Origin: Sulfurimonas crateris
Lineage (GTDB): Bacteria; Campylobacterota; Campylobacteria; Campylobacterales; Sulfurimonadaceae
Length of the DNA stretch: 64,000 nt
NCBI GenBank assembly: GCA_945883795.1
Contig: CAMCYC010000001.1
Span: 1-64,000, forward strand
Direction of reading: 5' to 3'
Shown: positions 46,492-55,189 of the stretch, piece by piece
How positions within the stretch are numbered: the first letter of the stretch is position 1
Layout of the letters: each line of letters starts with the position of its first letter
The notes under the pieces: generated by a model
What the model was told of the DNA's origin: nothing
The model's database searches: none
The model's input: the letters and a program-made list of their open reading frames with translations, nothing else
Translations under genes and position numbers: made by a program

Positions 46492-46857
46492 ATGGGAACA
46501 ATAATGATAGTAGATGATTCAAAAACAGTAAGAAGTTATCATGGTTCAATCGCAAAATCAATGGGATTTGATGTTTTAGAAGCAGTCAATGGGATGGAAG
46601 CCTTAGAAAAAAGTTTAACAGCTAATATTGAGCTTTATCTTGTTGATGTCAATATGCCTATCATGGATGGATATACCTTTATTGGTGAGTTGCGAGAACA
46701 ACCCAGCCGTAAAATAGTACCTATTATCATGGTCACAACCCAAGAGAGTGAAGAAGACAAAATTGCTGCGTACAAAGTTGGTGCAAACTTTTTTGAAACA
46801 AAGCCAATTAATCCTGATAAATTAAAAGCCTATATTCAGCTTTTACTCAAAAACTAG
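46492..46857 (+). CDS. Second single-domain response regulator (CheY-like)
   Basis: The 121-residue receiver has DD at 8-9, phospho-acceptor Asp52 in LYLVDVNMPIMDGYTF, MVTTQESEEDK and FFETKPINPDKL with the conserved Lys. It is clearly different from its neighbour, so this is not a recent duplication. GGAGG precedes the start. It lies just ahead of cheA, as expected for a direct CheA substrate. Confidence 0.9.
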   Translation: MGTIMIVDDSKTVRSYHGSIAKSMGFDVLEAVNGMEALEKSLTANIELYLVDVNMPIMDGYTFIGELREQPSRKIVPIIMVTTQESEEDKIAAYKVGANFFETKPINPDKLKAYIQLLLKN

Positions 46858-46868
46858 GAGTTTATAGT

Positions 46869-49619
46869 ATGGATTCATTACTAGAACAATTTTTACAAGA
46901 AGCAAGAGAAAACTTAGCCTTTATAGACCAACATATAGAAGAGATTAGCCCCAATGACCCTGAGCTTTTAAACTCTATTTTTCGTGCTGCACATACTTTG
47001 AAAGGGGGAAGTGGAATAGTTGGTTTTGATTCGGTAAAAGATATTACCCACTATGCTGAAGATTTATTAGATATGCTCAGATCTGGAAAAATTGAATTTA
47101 AAAACAGCATGAAAGAAGCACTTTTTGATGCTTTTGATGAAGTTATGAATCTCATTGAAGCAGCCGAAGAGAGTGGAAATGTAGTTGAGGCAAACCAAAA
47201 TATAGTTACAAAAATCATCACTAAATTAAATCAAGAGATGGGTAAAAATACTTCTATTAAACAAGCATGGAAAATCCCATTTACTCTTGTCGAAGATGTC
47301 GAACATCTTATAAATATACCTTTATCAATTTTAAGAAATATCAATTCTATAAAACTTCCTTTTAAAAATTTACCTATAGATGAAATGTTTTGTACAAAAG
47401 AACAACTATTCGCTATTATCTTTGATGTTGATAGTTCTTGTATGGTTTATGGAAATGACCCACTCTATGCGTTATCTCTTTTGGAAGAAAAAGTATTGGG
47501 AGTTTTTACATGTATGACTGACGAAAACTCAAAATCTATTTTAAGTGGCATGGAAGATGAGGATGGATTACTTCTAAAATCTTACATGGTTGCTTATGTT
47601 TATGGGAAATATGAGCATATAGAAGATTCGCTTTTTAACTTTATAGATGAGTTACAACTATTACCGCTTGATATAGCTTCTCTTCTTTGTATTAATATTG
47701 GTGAAAAAGGACATAAACTTGACCTTTTAAAAGAGTTATCGTCTTTAAGCTATAGTCATGGCACTTCTGAGATAGTTGCAAAAATTAAAAAATCTATAGA
47801 ATTAGTTGGCAAAGATACTATCCAATATGCACAACTTCAAAGATTTTTAGATATTGCTAATTTTATTACAGAAAATGAACTCTCCCAATTAAATAGTTTT
47901 TTTACAACACTTTACAAAGGGGAAGTTTATACGGGGAAAGAAAATACTCAAGCTATCACACCGCCTCAAGAGGAAACTCCAAAAAAAGAAACCTCACAAG
48001 CTCCAGTAATACAACCAATAGAAAAAACCGTTGTTGAAATGAATGAACACATGAAATCTTTACTTTTAGAGATGATAAAACAACAGTACGAATCACTTAG
48101 AATTATTGCAGGTGGAGATGAAATAGAAAGAGTCTCTTCTATTTTAGACACTCTTAGAAAATTTATTCCCCAGATGCCAAAAAAATTTGAATCTAAAGAT
48201 GACATAATCCATTTCTTAAAATCACAGCTATCTATACCTTCAGAACCAAAACCTCAAGCTCCTATAGAACAAAAACCTATAGAACCAAAAACAATACCTC
48301 AACCAGCTAAAGAAAAGATAGTAAATGAGGAAATACTAAATAATGAGGATTTATTTACTCAAGAAGATGCTCCAACACGCAATTCAGCAAAAAGACAAGA
48401 TGCTTCTAGTAAATCTGTTGTTGGTAAAACAGTCAAAATAGAGCAAGAATCTATAGACTCTCTTATGAATGTCGTTGGAGAACTCTTAGTTGCTAAAAAC
48501 TCTCTTCCATATCTTGCTGATAATGTTTTTGATATGACTCCAGAGATGATTAAGCGAGGGATTATGGAAAAATATATCTTTATCAATCGCCTCTCAGAGC
48601 AACTCCAAGATTTAATTATGAGCATGAGAATGCTTCCTATCTCTTATGTTTTTGATAGATACCCAAAACTTGTACGAGACATATCAAAAAAACTTGATAA
48701 AAAAGTAAACCTTGAAATGGACGGTGGTGAAACAAAACTCGATAAAAATATGATAGAGATGTTAGCCGACCCTATGATACATATCATGAGGAACTCTCTT
48801 GACCATGGGATTGAAACTCCAGAAGTAAGGTCAGCGAAGGGGAAAAATCCAGAAGGGACTGTGCGTTTACATGCGTATGCAGAATCTGATAAAATTATTA
48901 TTGATATTATAGATGATGGAGCGGGTATTGATATTGAAAAACTTACACATAAAGTTTTAGAAAAAGGGCTTTTGTCAATTGACCAAATAGATACATTAAC
49001 CGAAGATGAAAGAGCAGAATTAGTTTTATTGCCAGGTCTTTCTACTGCTGATACCATTAGTGAATTTAGTGGTCGTGGAGTTGGCATGGATGTTGTTAAA
49101 AAATCTATTGAAGGTTTTGGAGGCACTATTAAAATCAAAACGAAAAAAAATAGAGGTACAACAATTACTCTTTCTATCCCTGTTTCATTGGCTGTTACAT
49201 CACTTTTACATATTCAAATGAACGATATAAACTATGGTGTACCTATGGATAGTGTCTCTGAAACTGTAAAACTCCAAAGAGATAAAATTGAGTATCTACA
49301 TAATGAACCATTCATATACATAAGAGGAGAAGTTATCCCATTACTTTTCATCAAAGCAATGCTCAGTGAAGATTCTATGAAAGATGATACGCTCTCTATT
49401 GTTATTCTAAATATCAAAAACAACCTTTTAGCAGTAGTTGTGAATAAATTTTTAGGGCAATTAGATGTCGTACAAAAACCTCTCGCTGGTATTTTTGAAC
49501 ATCACCCTATTTTTACAGGAACAGCACTTTTAGGTAATGGGCAAATCATCATGGCAATTGACCCGATTGGATTGCTAGGTATATCTCAAAAATTAAAAAC
49601 AGATATTAAAGCAGCATAA
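46869..49619 (+). CDS. cheA: Chemotaxis histidine kinase CheA, enlarged
   Basis: The 916-residue kinase has an HPt domain with His42 (RAAHTLKGGSGIVGF), then a long middle region. Around residues 175-215 this contains FDVDSSCMVYGNDPLYALSLL, which resembles the 'GnDPL..L' P2-like module of CheA proteins in non-motility systems. A Pro/Lys/Glu linker follows (about 365-390 and 455-490), then the dimerisation helices from about residue 525 (LMNVVGELLVAKNSL), the ATPase with MIHIMRNSLDHGIETPEVR, DDGAGID and GRGVGMDVV, and a C-terminal CheW-like P5 domain. No receiver is fused. The product is soluble. Confidence 0.94.
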   Translation: MDSLLEQFLQEARENLAFIDQHIEEISPNDPELLNSIFRAAHTLKGGSGIVGFDSVKDITHYAEDLLDMLRSGKIEFKNSMKEALFDAFDEVMNLIEAAEESGNVVEANQNIVTKIITKLNQEMGKNTSIKQAWKIPFTLVEDVEHLINIPLSILRNINSIKLPFKNLPIDEMFCTKEQLFAIIFDVDSSCMVYGNDPLYALSLLEEKVLGVFTCMTDENSKSILSGMEDEDGLLLKSYMVAYVYGKYEHIEDSLFNFIDELQLLPLDIASLLCINIGEKGHKLDLLKELSSLSYSHGTSEIVAKIKKSIELVGKDTIQYAQLQRFLDIANFITENELSQLNSFFTTLYKGEVYTGKENTQAITPPQEETPKKETSQAPVIQPIEKTVVEMNEHMKSLLLEMIKQQYESLRIIAGGDEIERVSSILDTLRKFIPQMPKKFESKDDIIHFLKSQLSIPSEPKPQAPIEQKPIEPKTIPQPAKEKIVNEEILNNEDLFTQEDAPTRNSAKRQDASSKSVVGKTVKIEQESIDSLMNVVGELLVAKNSLPYLADNVFDMTPEMIKRGIMEKYIFINRLSEQLQDLIMSMRMLPISYVFDRYPKLVRDISKKLDKKVNLEMDGGETKLDKNMIEMLADPMIHIMRNSLDHGIETPEVRSAKGKNPEGTVRLHAYAESDKIIIDIIDDGAGIDIEKLTHKVLEKGLLSIDQIDTLTEDERAELVLLPGLSTADTISEFSGRGVGMDVVKKSIEGFGGTIKIKTKKNRGTTITLSIPVSLAVTSLLHIQMNDINYGVPMDSVSETVKLQRDKIEYLHNEPFIYIRGEVIPLLFIKAMLSEDSMKDDTLSIVILNIKNNLLAVVVNKFLGQLDVVQKPLAGIFEHHPIFTGTALLGNGQIIMAIDPIGLLGISQKLKTDIKAA

Positions 49620-49635
49620 AAAGGAAGTCAAAATT

Positions 49636-50409
49636 ATGGATGTAATTGTTTTTCGTGTAGGAATTAATCATTATGCTCTGAATATAGAAAATATTCAGAG
49701 AATTGTTCAAGCCGTAGAACTCACAAGTGTGCCTGGTTCTCATAGACTTATAGATGGTATGATGAACTATGAAAAAAATGTTGTCAAAGTTTTTAATTTT
49801 AGAAAATTAATTGAGCTACCTATTTATGAAGAGGAGCTTCAAAAAGATTTTATAGCGATAAAAAATGGGCATGAAGCGTATGTAGCAGACCTTGAAAACT
49901 CAGTATTTCATGATGCGGCATTTTTACGCTCCACAAGTCCCTATACATGTTCTCTTGGAAAATGGCTTGCTACTTTTAACTCCCATGATGATGATATATC
50001 TAAATTATTAAAACATCTTGTTTTACATCATAGAAATTTTCATAATATCTCCGCAAATATTTTAGAAATCCATAAAAATAATAAAGAAGAAGCTATAGCA
50101 CTCTATAAAAAAGAGATAAAAAATGCGATTACCACCGTACTTGGAGATATCAACACTTTAATTCAAGAACGCAAAACTGTTGCAAATTCTCTTCAGAAAT
50201 TAGTAATTTATGAAAATAATGGTAGCCAATTTGCTATTAAGGTTGATGCTATAGAAGATATTGTCAATGTGAATGAAAAAAAAATAATTTATTCAAGTGA
50301 TAATATAGGGGAAACTGAACTTCTTGGAATTTTAGACATTAAAGGTGTTTTAGTTAATATTATCAAAAGTGTCAAACTACCAACTAAAGGAGATAAATAT
50401 GGCAATTAA
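49636..50409 (+). CDS. CheW adaptor interrupted by a CZB zinc-binding domain
   Basis: The 257-residue protein starts as a CheW (VIVFRVGINHYALNIENIQRIV ... VVKVFNFRKLIELP) and resumes CheW sequence near residue 188 (LVIYENNGSQFAIKVDAIEDIV ... LLGILDIKGVLVNIIKS). Between them, residues about 71-185 form a CZB domain: His79, Cys105 in CSLGKWL, His132 and His136 in LHHRNFH. The spacing of 26, 27 and 4 fits the 3His-1Cys zinc site of CZB proteins such as DgcZ. CZB domains sense zinc or hypochlorous acid through the Cys. Here the sensor would act directly on the adaptor. AAGGAAG precedes the ATG. Confidence 0.85.
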   Translation: MDVIVFRVGINHYALNIENIQRIVQAVELTSVPGSHRLIDGMMNYEKNVVKVFNFRKLIELPIYEEELQKDFIAIKNGHEAYVADLENSVFHDAAFLRSTSPYTCSLGKWLATFNSHDDDISKLLKHLVLHHRNFHNISANILEIHKNNKEEAIALYKKEIKNAITTVLGDINTLIQERKTVANSLQKLVIYENNGSQFAIKVDAIEDIVNVNEKKIIYSSDNIGETELLGILDIKGVLVNIIKSVKLPTKGDKYGN

Positions 50410-50668
50410 CTTTCAAAACAACGAAGTAAGATTTGAAGCAGTTATTTATGAAGATGAAATAATCTCGTTAAGAAATTTTTTACAAGAAAATGGTGGTAAT
50501 GAGATAAACTTTGTTTTTACTGAATGTGATGATATCCATTTTGCAATTTTACAATTAATCATGGCTTATAAAAAAAATTATGATTGTCTCTATGAGTTTG
50601 GTGATGAAAATAAAATTTATGCAAAAGTTTTAAAAGGGTTCAGCACAAGTGAAGACAATTGTAATTAG
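50399..50668 (+). CDS. Small STAS-like protein, 89 aa
   Basis: The ATG at 50399 follows AAAGGAG and overlaps the stop of the CheW-CZB gene. The 89-residue protein has an alternating strand-helix order (VRFEAVIYEDE, ISLRNFLQEN, INFVFTECDDIHFAILQLIMAYKKNY, KIYAKVLKGF) that resembles the STAS/anti-sigma-antagonist fold, with the DD before the helix in place of the usual D-S/T. No conserved phosphorylatable Ser is evident. It overlaps the ParA gene by 20 bases. The fold call is by pattern only. Confidence 0.45.
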   Translation: MAINFQNNEVRFEAVIYEDEIISLRNFLQENGGNEINFVFTECDDIHFAILQLIMAYKKNYDCLYEFGDENKIYAKVLKGFSTSEDNCN

Positions 50669-51413
50669 TAATCGTAAAGGTGGTTCTGCAAAAACTACAA
50701 CTGCTGTAAATATCGCAAGTGGATTGGCAGAACATGGTTCAGTATTACTTTTAGATTTTGATACACAAGGGCATGCTTCTATCGGTGTGGGTTGTGATGT
50801 TAATGAAGAGTTGGGTGTCCACTCTATTTTTAGTGGTAAAACTTTGAGTGAATCGTTTATGCCTACAGTGCATAAGAATCTAACACTCTCACCTGCTCTA
50901 GCCTTTTTTGATGTTTATGAATATTCTGATTTAAGTGGTGTTTTAAAAAATAGATTTAAAGTGGAAAGTATTGCAGAATTTTTTGATTACTGCGTTATAG
51001 ATACACCACCCACTTTTGACGCTATTCTTAAAAACTCTTTAGAGGTAGCAGATAGTGTTGTTATCCCTTTTGTACCTCACTATCTTGGTGTTGTAGCCGT
51101 TGGTCAAATGCTTCGTGCATTGTATCAAAGTGCAACACATTTGAGAAGAAATATAGCAGAGGTTTATATACTTCCTGTTATGTATAATCCACATATAAAA
51201 GAGCATCAAGAATCAATAAATAAAGTAAAAAAATCTTTTGGAGAGGCAAAAATGCTCTCCCCTATAGGCGTTGATATTAAGCTCTCACAACAATTTGAAT
51301 CGGGGAAACCAATTATTTTAGATACAAAACGCTCACGAGGTTTGCATGATTATGAGAGATGTATAGCAGAACTTTTAGAAAGATTTAGGGAGGTTGATAT
51401 GTGCAAAATATAA
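50649..51413 (+). CDS. ParA/MinD-type ATPase of the chemosensory cluster
   Basis: The start is GTG within the preceding gene. The 254-residue protein has the deviant Walker A NRKGGSAKTTT with signature Lys10 and Lys15, LLLDFDTQGHAS, and VIDTPPTFD (Walker B). ParA relatives in chemotaxis operons (ParC of Vibrio, PpfA of Rhodobacter) position or segregate receptor clusters. Without a nearby parB or plasmid genes this role fits best. The N-terminal part ends near the central fold with no extra DNA-binding domain. Confidence 0.85.
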   Translation: MKTIVISNRKGGSAKTTTAVNIASGLAEHGSVLLLDFDTQGHASIGVGCDVNEELGVHSIFSGKTLSESFMPTVHKNLTLSPALAFFDVYEYSDLSGVLKNRFKVESIAEFFDYCVIDTPPTFDAILKNSLEVADSVVIPFVPHYLGVVAVGQMLRALYQSATHLRRNIAEVYILPVMYNPHIKEHQESINKVKKSFGEAKMLSPIGVDIKLSQQFESGKPIILDTKRSRGLHDYERCIAELLERFREVDMCKI

Positions 51414-51486
51414 ATACCACTAAAGAGATTATTATGTTAAATATATACAAAAGTGTGCTTAAATCAAATTTTATGGAGGGTTTAAA

Positions 51487-51915
51487 ATGATAAAGAGTAA
51501 AAGAGAAATTGATACAAAAGGATTAACTTTCTTAGAAGACGGTGAGGTTTTGTTTAACGATTTATACCTTCTATCTGAGACAGATGAAAAAGGGATAGTG
51601 GAATATGCAAGTGACTCCTTTTTAAGAGTAGCAAATATGAGTGAAGATGAACTGATTGGTCAACCGCATAATATAGTGCGACATCCTGATATGCCTCGTG
51701 CAGCATTTAAGTCACTTTGGGATGATGTTCGAAAAAAAGGTTTTTGGACAGGGTATGTAAAAAATGCTCGAAAAGGTGGAGGTTTTTACTGGGTTTATGC
51801 AACTGTGCTTCGTTCAGTGGATAAAAATGGGAAAACAAAATATGTTTCTATTCGGATAAAACCTTCTAGAGAAGATATTAAAAAAGCACAACAGCTTTAC
51901 GCAACACTAGTTTAG
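51487..51915 (+). CDS. Aer/CetB-type PAS protein
   Basis: The 142-residue protein is a single PAS domain with the energy-taxis signature YASDSFLRVANMSEDELIGQPHNIVRHPDMPRAAFKSLW followed by GYVKNARKGGGFYWVYATV. Aer and C. jejuni CetB use this domain to bind FAD and sense redox state, and CetB acts as a separate PAS protein with the receptor CetA. Here the neighbour 19 bases downstream is a soluble receptor, so a similar two-protein sensor is likely. GGAGGG precedes the ATG. Confidence 0.85.
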   Translation: MIKSKREIDTKGLTFLEDGEVLFNDLYLLSETDEKGIVEYASDSFLRVANMSEDELIGQPHNIVRHPDMPRAAFKSLWDDVRKKGFWTGYVKNARKGGGFYWVYATVLRSVDKNGKTKYVSIRIKPSREDIKKAQQLYATLV

Positions 51916-51934
51916 TAGTAAAAGGATTTTATAA

Positions 51935-53824
51935 ATGGCATTAATTAATAAGACTACAGCAGCAATACCATCATCAGTAACAACTGCCTCTGGCGGAGAC
52001 AAACGAAGACAAAGAACATTGGCAAAGCAACAACAAATTAGTGAAAGTATCGCTGGCATTGCTATGACTATACTTGAGAATGCACAAGAAAGTGTAAGTG
52101 CAATTGAGCAATTAAAATCATCTATGGAACAAATTGCAACGGCAGCTGAAGAAAATAGTGGTGCAAGTGAACAAGCTCTTCTTAATGTAAATAATATCAA
52201 TTCAAATATCAATAGAATGACTTCAACTATAGACACTGTAATATCATCTACTTTAGCCGCTGGTGATAATATTATTGCATCAGTTGGAAAAATTAATGAT
52301 TCAGTTTCAAGAATGGACATGGCAGTTAGCGTTGCACAAGCCTCATCAACAAAAAGCGAAGAGCTTAAAGTATCATCACAAAATATTGGTGATGCGGTTA
52401 GTTTTATTGCAAAGATTGCAGACCAAACAAATTTACTTGCACTTAATGCTGCAATTGAAGCAAGTCGTGCAAAAGAGCATGGAAAAGGGTTTGCAGTTGT
52501 TGCAGATGAAACAAGAGCTTTAGCTGGAGAGAGTGAAAAAAATGCTGAATTTATCTCTGAACTTGTCAATAAAATACAAGGAAGTATTGATAATATTATC
52601 ACAAGTATTGGACTCACAACTACAATTATTTCAGATAATGGGAAAAAAGGAAACGCCCTTAGTTTTAAAATGGATGAGCTTACAAAAATAGCTGTTTATT
52701 CTGTTGAAGCTGCAAGAAGTGTCAATACTTATACAAAAACATTAAGTGATTATGTTGGTAAAATCAACGAAGGTTCAAAAGAGATTGCCAGAGCGTCAAC
52801 TGAAATAGCACAATCCGTTGAAAAAACACTCAATGGAGTTGAAGTACAATCAGACGCTCTCTCGCAAACAGAAGATGATATTAAAGAATTATCGTCTTTA
52901 GCAGAAGAGTTAAAATTTTCTACAGATAGCATAAAATCAGCCGAAGACATTGCATCGTCTGCAGACACAATTAGTAACTCCATGGAAGATATTCAAACTG
53001 CACTTGCAGATGTAACAACTGCCTTAAATCAAATCGAATCTTCTTCCCATGCAACCAATAAAAGTGCACTTAACAATAAAGAGATGATTGTCATAGGTAT
53101 TGAAGCAGCAAGAGATATAGATAAACTGATTGAAATTGCTCGTAGAAATTTCGATTTACTCAAAGTCTCTTTTAATATTGTAAAAAATAGCGTAGCAGAG
53201 ATTCGTGATTCTTTTAGTGATTCTATCTCAAAGGGAAATAGTGCCGCTTCTGAACTCAATGTGATTGTCAAAGAGACAAAAAGTGTTGATAAAACAGTTG
53301 GTAATATTTCAAAATCTATCGTACAATTAAATATGCTTGCTATTAGTGGTTCAATTGAAGCAGCACGAGCTGGAGATTTTGGAAAAGGGTTTGCAGTTGT
53401 TAGTTCAGATATTAGAAACCTTGCAAAAGATTCAGAATCAAATACTGAAAAAATTAATGATATTGTAGAATCTATGAATTCTGAAATTGATACAGTCAAA
53501 ACTGATTGGAACAATCTTTTAACTTCTCAAGGTCATGAACAAAAAAGTATTAATAATCTCATCAATGATATTACAAAAATTATCGATATGCTTGTTGATT
53601 TATTGGATAGATATACAGGTCTTAAAACTATTAATAACCAAAATTTAGAAGGGATGAATCAAGTTATGATAGGAATCAATGAAATTCAAAAAGCAGTAGA
53701 ACTCAGTGCTAGAAATGCTATGGAATCTCGTAAAGCTAGTGAACTTATTATCGAAACAGTATCTCATATTAGTTCTGGTGTAGAAGATTTAGCTGTCATG
53801 GCAGATGAACTTCAACAAGGCTAA
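51935..53824 (+). CDS. Soluble chemoreceptor with two tandem signalling hairpins
   Basis: The 629-residue protein has no membrane segment, HAMP or ligand domain. A first complete hairpin has its tip at residues 160-200 ([19 protein letters not shown], then [18 protein letters not shown]). A second has its tip at 460-500 (SIVQLNMLAISGSIEAARA, then GKGFAVVSSDIRNLAKDS). The conserved Glu of each IEA lies at 175 and 475, so the offset is exactly 300 residues. Both have arms of about 125-135 residues. The first tip keeps the CheA/CheW contact consensus; the second has lost QTNLLALNA, so it may be structural or have a different partner. No CheR-binding tail pentapeptide is present. Confidence 0.88.
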   Translation: MALINKTTAAIPSSVTTASGGDKRRQRTLAKQQQISESIAGIAMTILENAQESVSAIEQLKSSMEQIATAAEENSGASEQALLNVNNINSNINRMTSTIDTVISSTLAAGDNIIASVGKINDSVSRMDMAVSVAQASSTKSEELKVSSQNIGDAVSFIAKIADQTNLLALNAAIEASRAKEHGKGFAVVADETRALAGESEKNAEFISELVNKIQGSIDNIITSIGLTTTIISDNGKKGNALSFKMDELTKIAVYSVEAARSVNTYTKTLSDYVGKINEGSKEIARASTEIAQSVEKTLNGVEVQSDALSQTEDDIKELSSLAEELKFSTDSIKSAEDIASSADTISNSMEDIQTALADVTTALNQIESSSHATNKSALNNKEMIVIGIEAARDIDKLIEIARRNFDLLKVSFNIVKNSVAEIRDSFSDSISKGNSAASELNVIVKETKSVDKTVGNISKSIVQLNMLAISGSIEAARAGDFGKGFAVVSSDIRNLAKDSESNTEKINDIVESMNSEIDTVKTDWNNLLTSQGHEQKSINNLINDITKIIDMLVDLLDRYTGLKTINNQNLEGMNQVMIGINEIQKAVELSARNAMESRKASELIIETVSHISSGVEDLAVMADELQQG

Positions 53825-53827
53825 AAA

Positions 53828-55189
53828 ATGGAAGTCCGAGAGATTTTAATTATCAAAAATGGTGTTGAGAGTTACGGAATATCAACTGAAAACATAAATC
53901 AGGTTTCGAGAGTTCCAGCTCTTATGCCTCTTCCACTAAGACCATTTGGTGTTAGAGGACTTTGTTCTGTAGGTGGAAATATTGTTACTATTATTGATAT
54001 GAATCTTCTATTGGATATGGATGAAATCGATTATAATGCTTCCTCAAGCAGACTGGTGAGTTTCAATGGCAATCACTACTCTGTAGCACTTTTAGTCACC
54101 GAAGTATATAATATAGTAGAGGTTGAACAAAGTAATACTGAGTACATGGAAAATCAAAATGAGCTTTTAGCAATTTATAAATATGAAGACTTATTGGTAC
54201 AAATTTTATCTTTAGATTTGTTGATTACAAAAATAAAGAAAGTATCAATACCATCAAAAGAGATTAAAAGTGGTAAATCTGAAGATAAAGTTTCTCTGGA
54301 AGAAAATGGCAAAAGATTTCTTATTTTTGCTATGGGTAAAGAAAAATTTGCTATAAATATTGATTATTTACGAGAGATAATTATGGCTGATGTTACTTTT
54401 ACAGAGATTACAGACAGTTCGGAAGATGTATTAGGGTTAATAAATCTCAGAAATGAACTTATTACTGTTATTGATTTACAAGCCTATTATAACTTTCAAC
54501 AAACACCAAGCTATAAAAATCGTATTTTAATAGTAAGCCATAATGGTGGAACTCTTGGTCTTTTAGTCGATAGCATTATAGATATAAAAAATATTTTAGT
54601 AAAAAATATCGAGTATATGAATGATAGTTTTGAGGATAAAAAAATCACTGGTATTATCCATGACAATAAAAACTTAATATCATTTTTTGATACAACTGTT
54701 TTAAATGATTTATTTAGTAAAAACAAAGAGTTTATTGATGCCAAAATTTCTGTAAAAGAGATGTATCGCCTCAATGAATCAGCATTAGAAGTGATTATAT
54801 TTGAACTCGCAAAAAAAGAGTATGCATTTCGTGTAGAGAGCGTAGCTGAGATTGTTGATATGGTAAAATCTACAACCATGGCATATACAAGTGAAGCAAT
54901 AGATGGAATTATCAATATAAGAGGTCAAATTATTACTGTAGTTTCCCTCTTTTATAAATTGGATATACAAAGAACAGTTCATGAAAATTCTAAAATCATT
55001 ATATGTAATATCAATAATAATAAAATAGGATTCATCGTAGATAGTGTCAGTGATATTTTACATATATCAAAGGATGAAATAAGAGAACAAGACGACCCTC
55101 TTTTTACAAATATATTGCACTTAAACAAAGGAAAAAGACTAGTTTTATGCATGGATATAGAAAAAATATTATTAAACGGGGATAAATAA
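53828..55189 (+). CDS. Triple-CheW adaptor protein
   Basis: The 453-residue protein is three CheW-like domains in a row: about residues 1-140 (ILIIKNGVESYGISTENINQV ... VRGLCSVGGNIVTIIDM), 160-295 (FLIFAMGKEKFAINIDYLREII ... VLGLINLRNELITVIDL) and 315-450 (VIIFELAKKEYAFRVESVAEIV ... IDGIINIRGQIITVVSL). Ordinary CheW has one domain. A three-domain adaptor could cross-link receptors or kinase rings. It lies between the two-headed receptor (4 bases) and cheB (overlap of one base), so co-assembly is likely. Confidence 0.9.
   Translation: MEVREILIIKNGVESYGISTENINQVSRVPALMPLPLRPFGVRGLCSVGGNIVTIIDMNLLLDMDEIDYNASSSRLVSFNGNHYSVALLVTEVYNIVEVEQSNTEYMENQNELLAIYKYEDLLVQILSLDLLITKIKKVSIPSKEIKSGKSEDKVSLEENGKRFLIFAMGKEKFAINIDYLREIIMADVTFTEITDSSEDVLGLINLRNELITVIDLQAYYNFQQTPSYKNRILIVSHNGGTLGLLVDSIIDIKNILVKNIEYMNDSFEDKKITGIIHDNKNLISFFDTTVLNDLFSKNKEFIDAKISVKEMYRLNESALEVIIFELAKKEYAFRVESVAEIVDMVKSTTMAYTSEAIDGIINIRGQIITVVSLFYKLDIQRTVHENSKIIICNINNNKIGFIVDSVSDILHISKDEIREQDDPLFTNILHLNKGKRLVLCMDIEKILLNGDK

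Noticed and set aside
48644-49138. 164-codon minus-strand frame within cheA
   Set aside because: It is antisense to the strongly conserved ATPase domain, and its product has no recognisable motif.
51907-52617. 236-codon minus-strand frame opposite the tandem receptor
   Set aside because: It mirrors the repetitive Ala/Ser-rich receptor sequence, has a low-complexity product, and no ribosome-binding site or neighbour logic.
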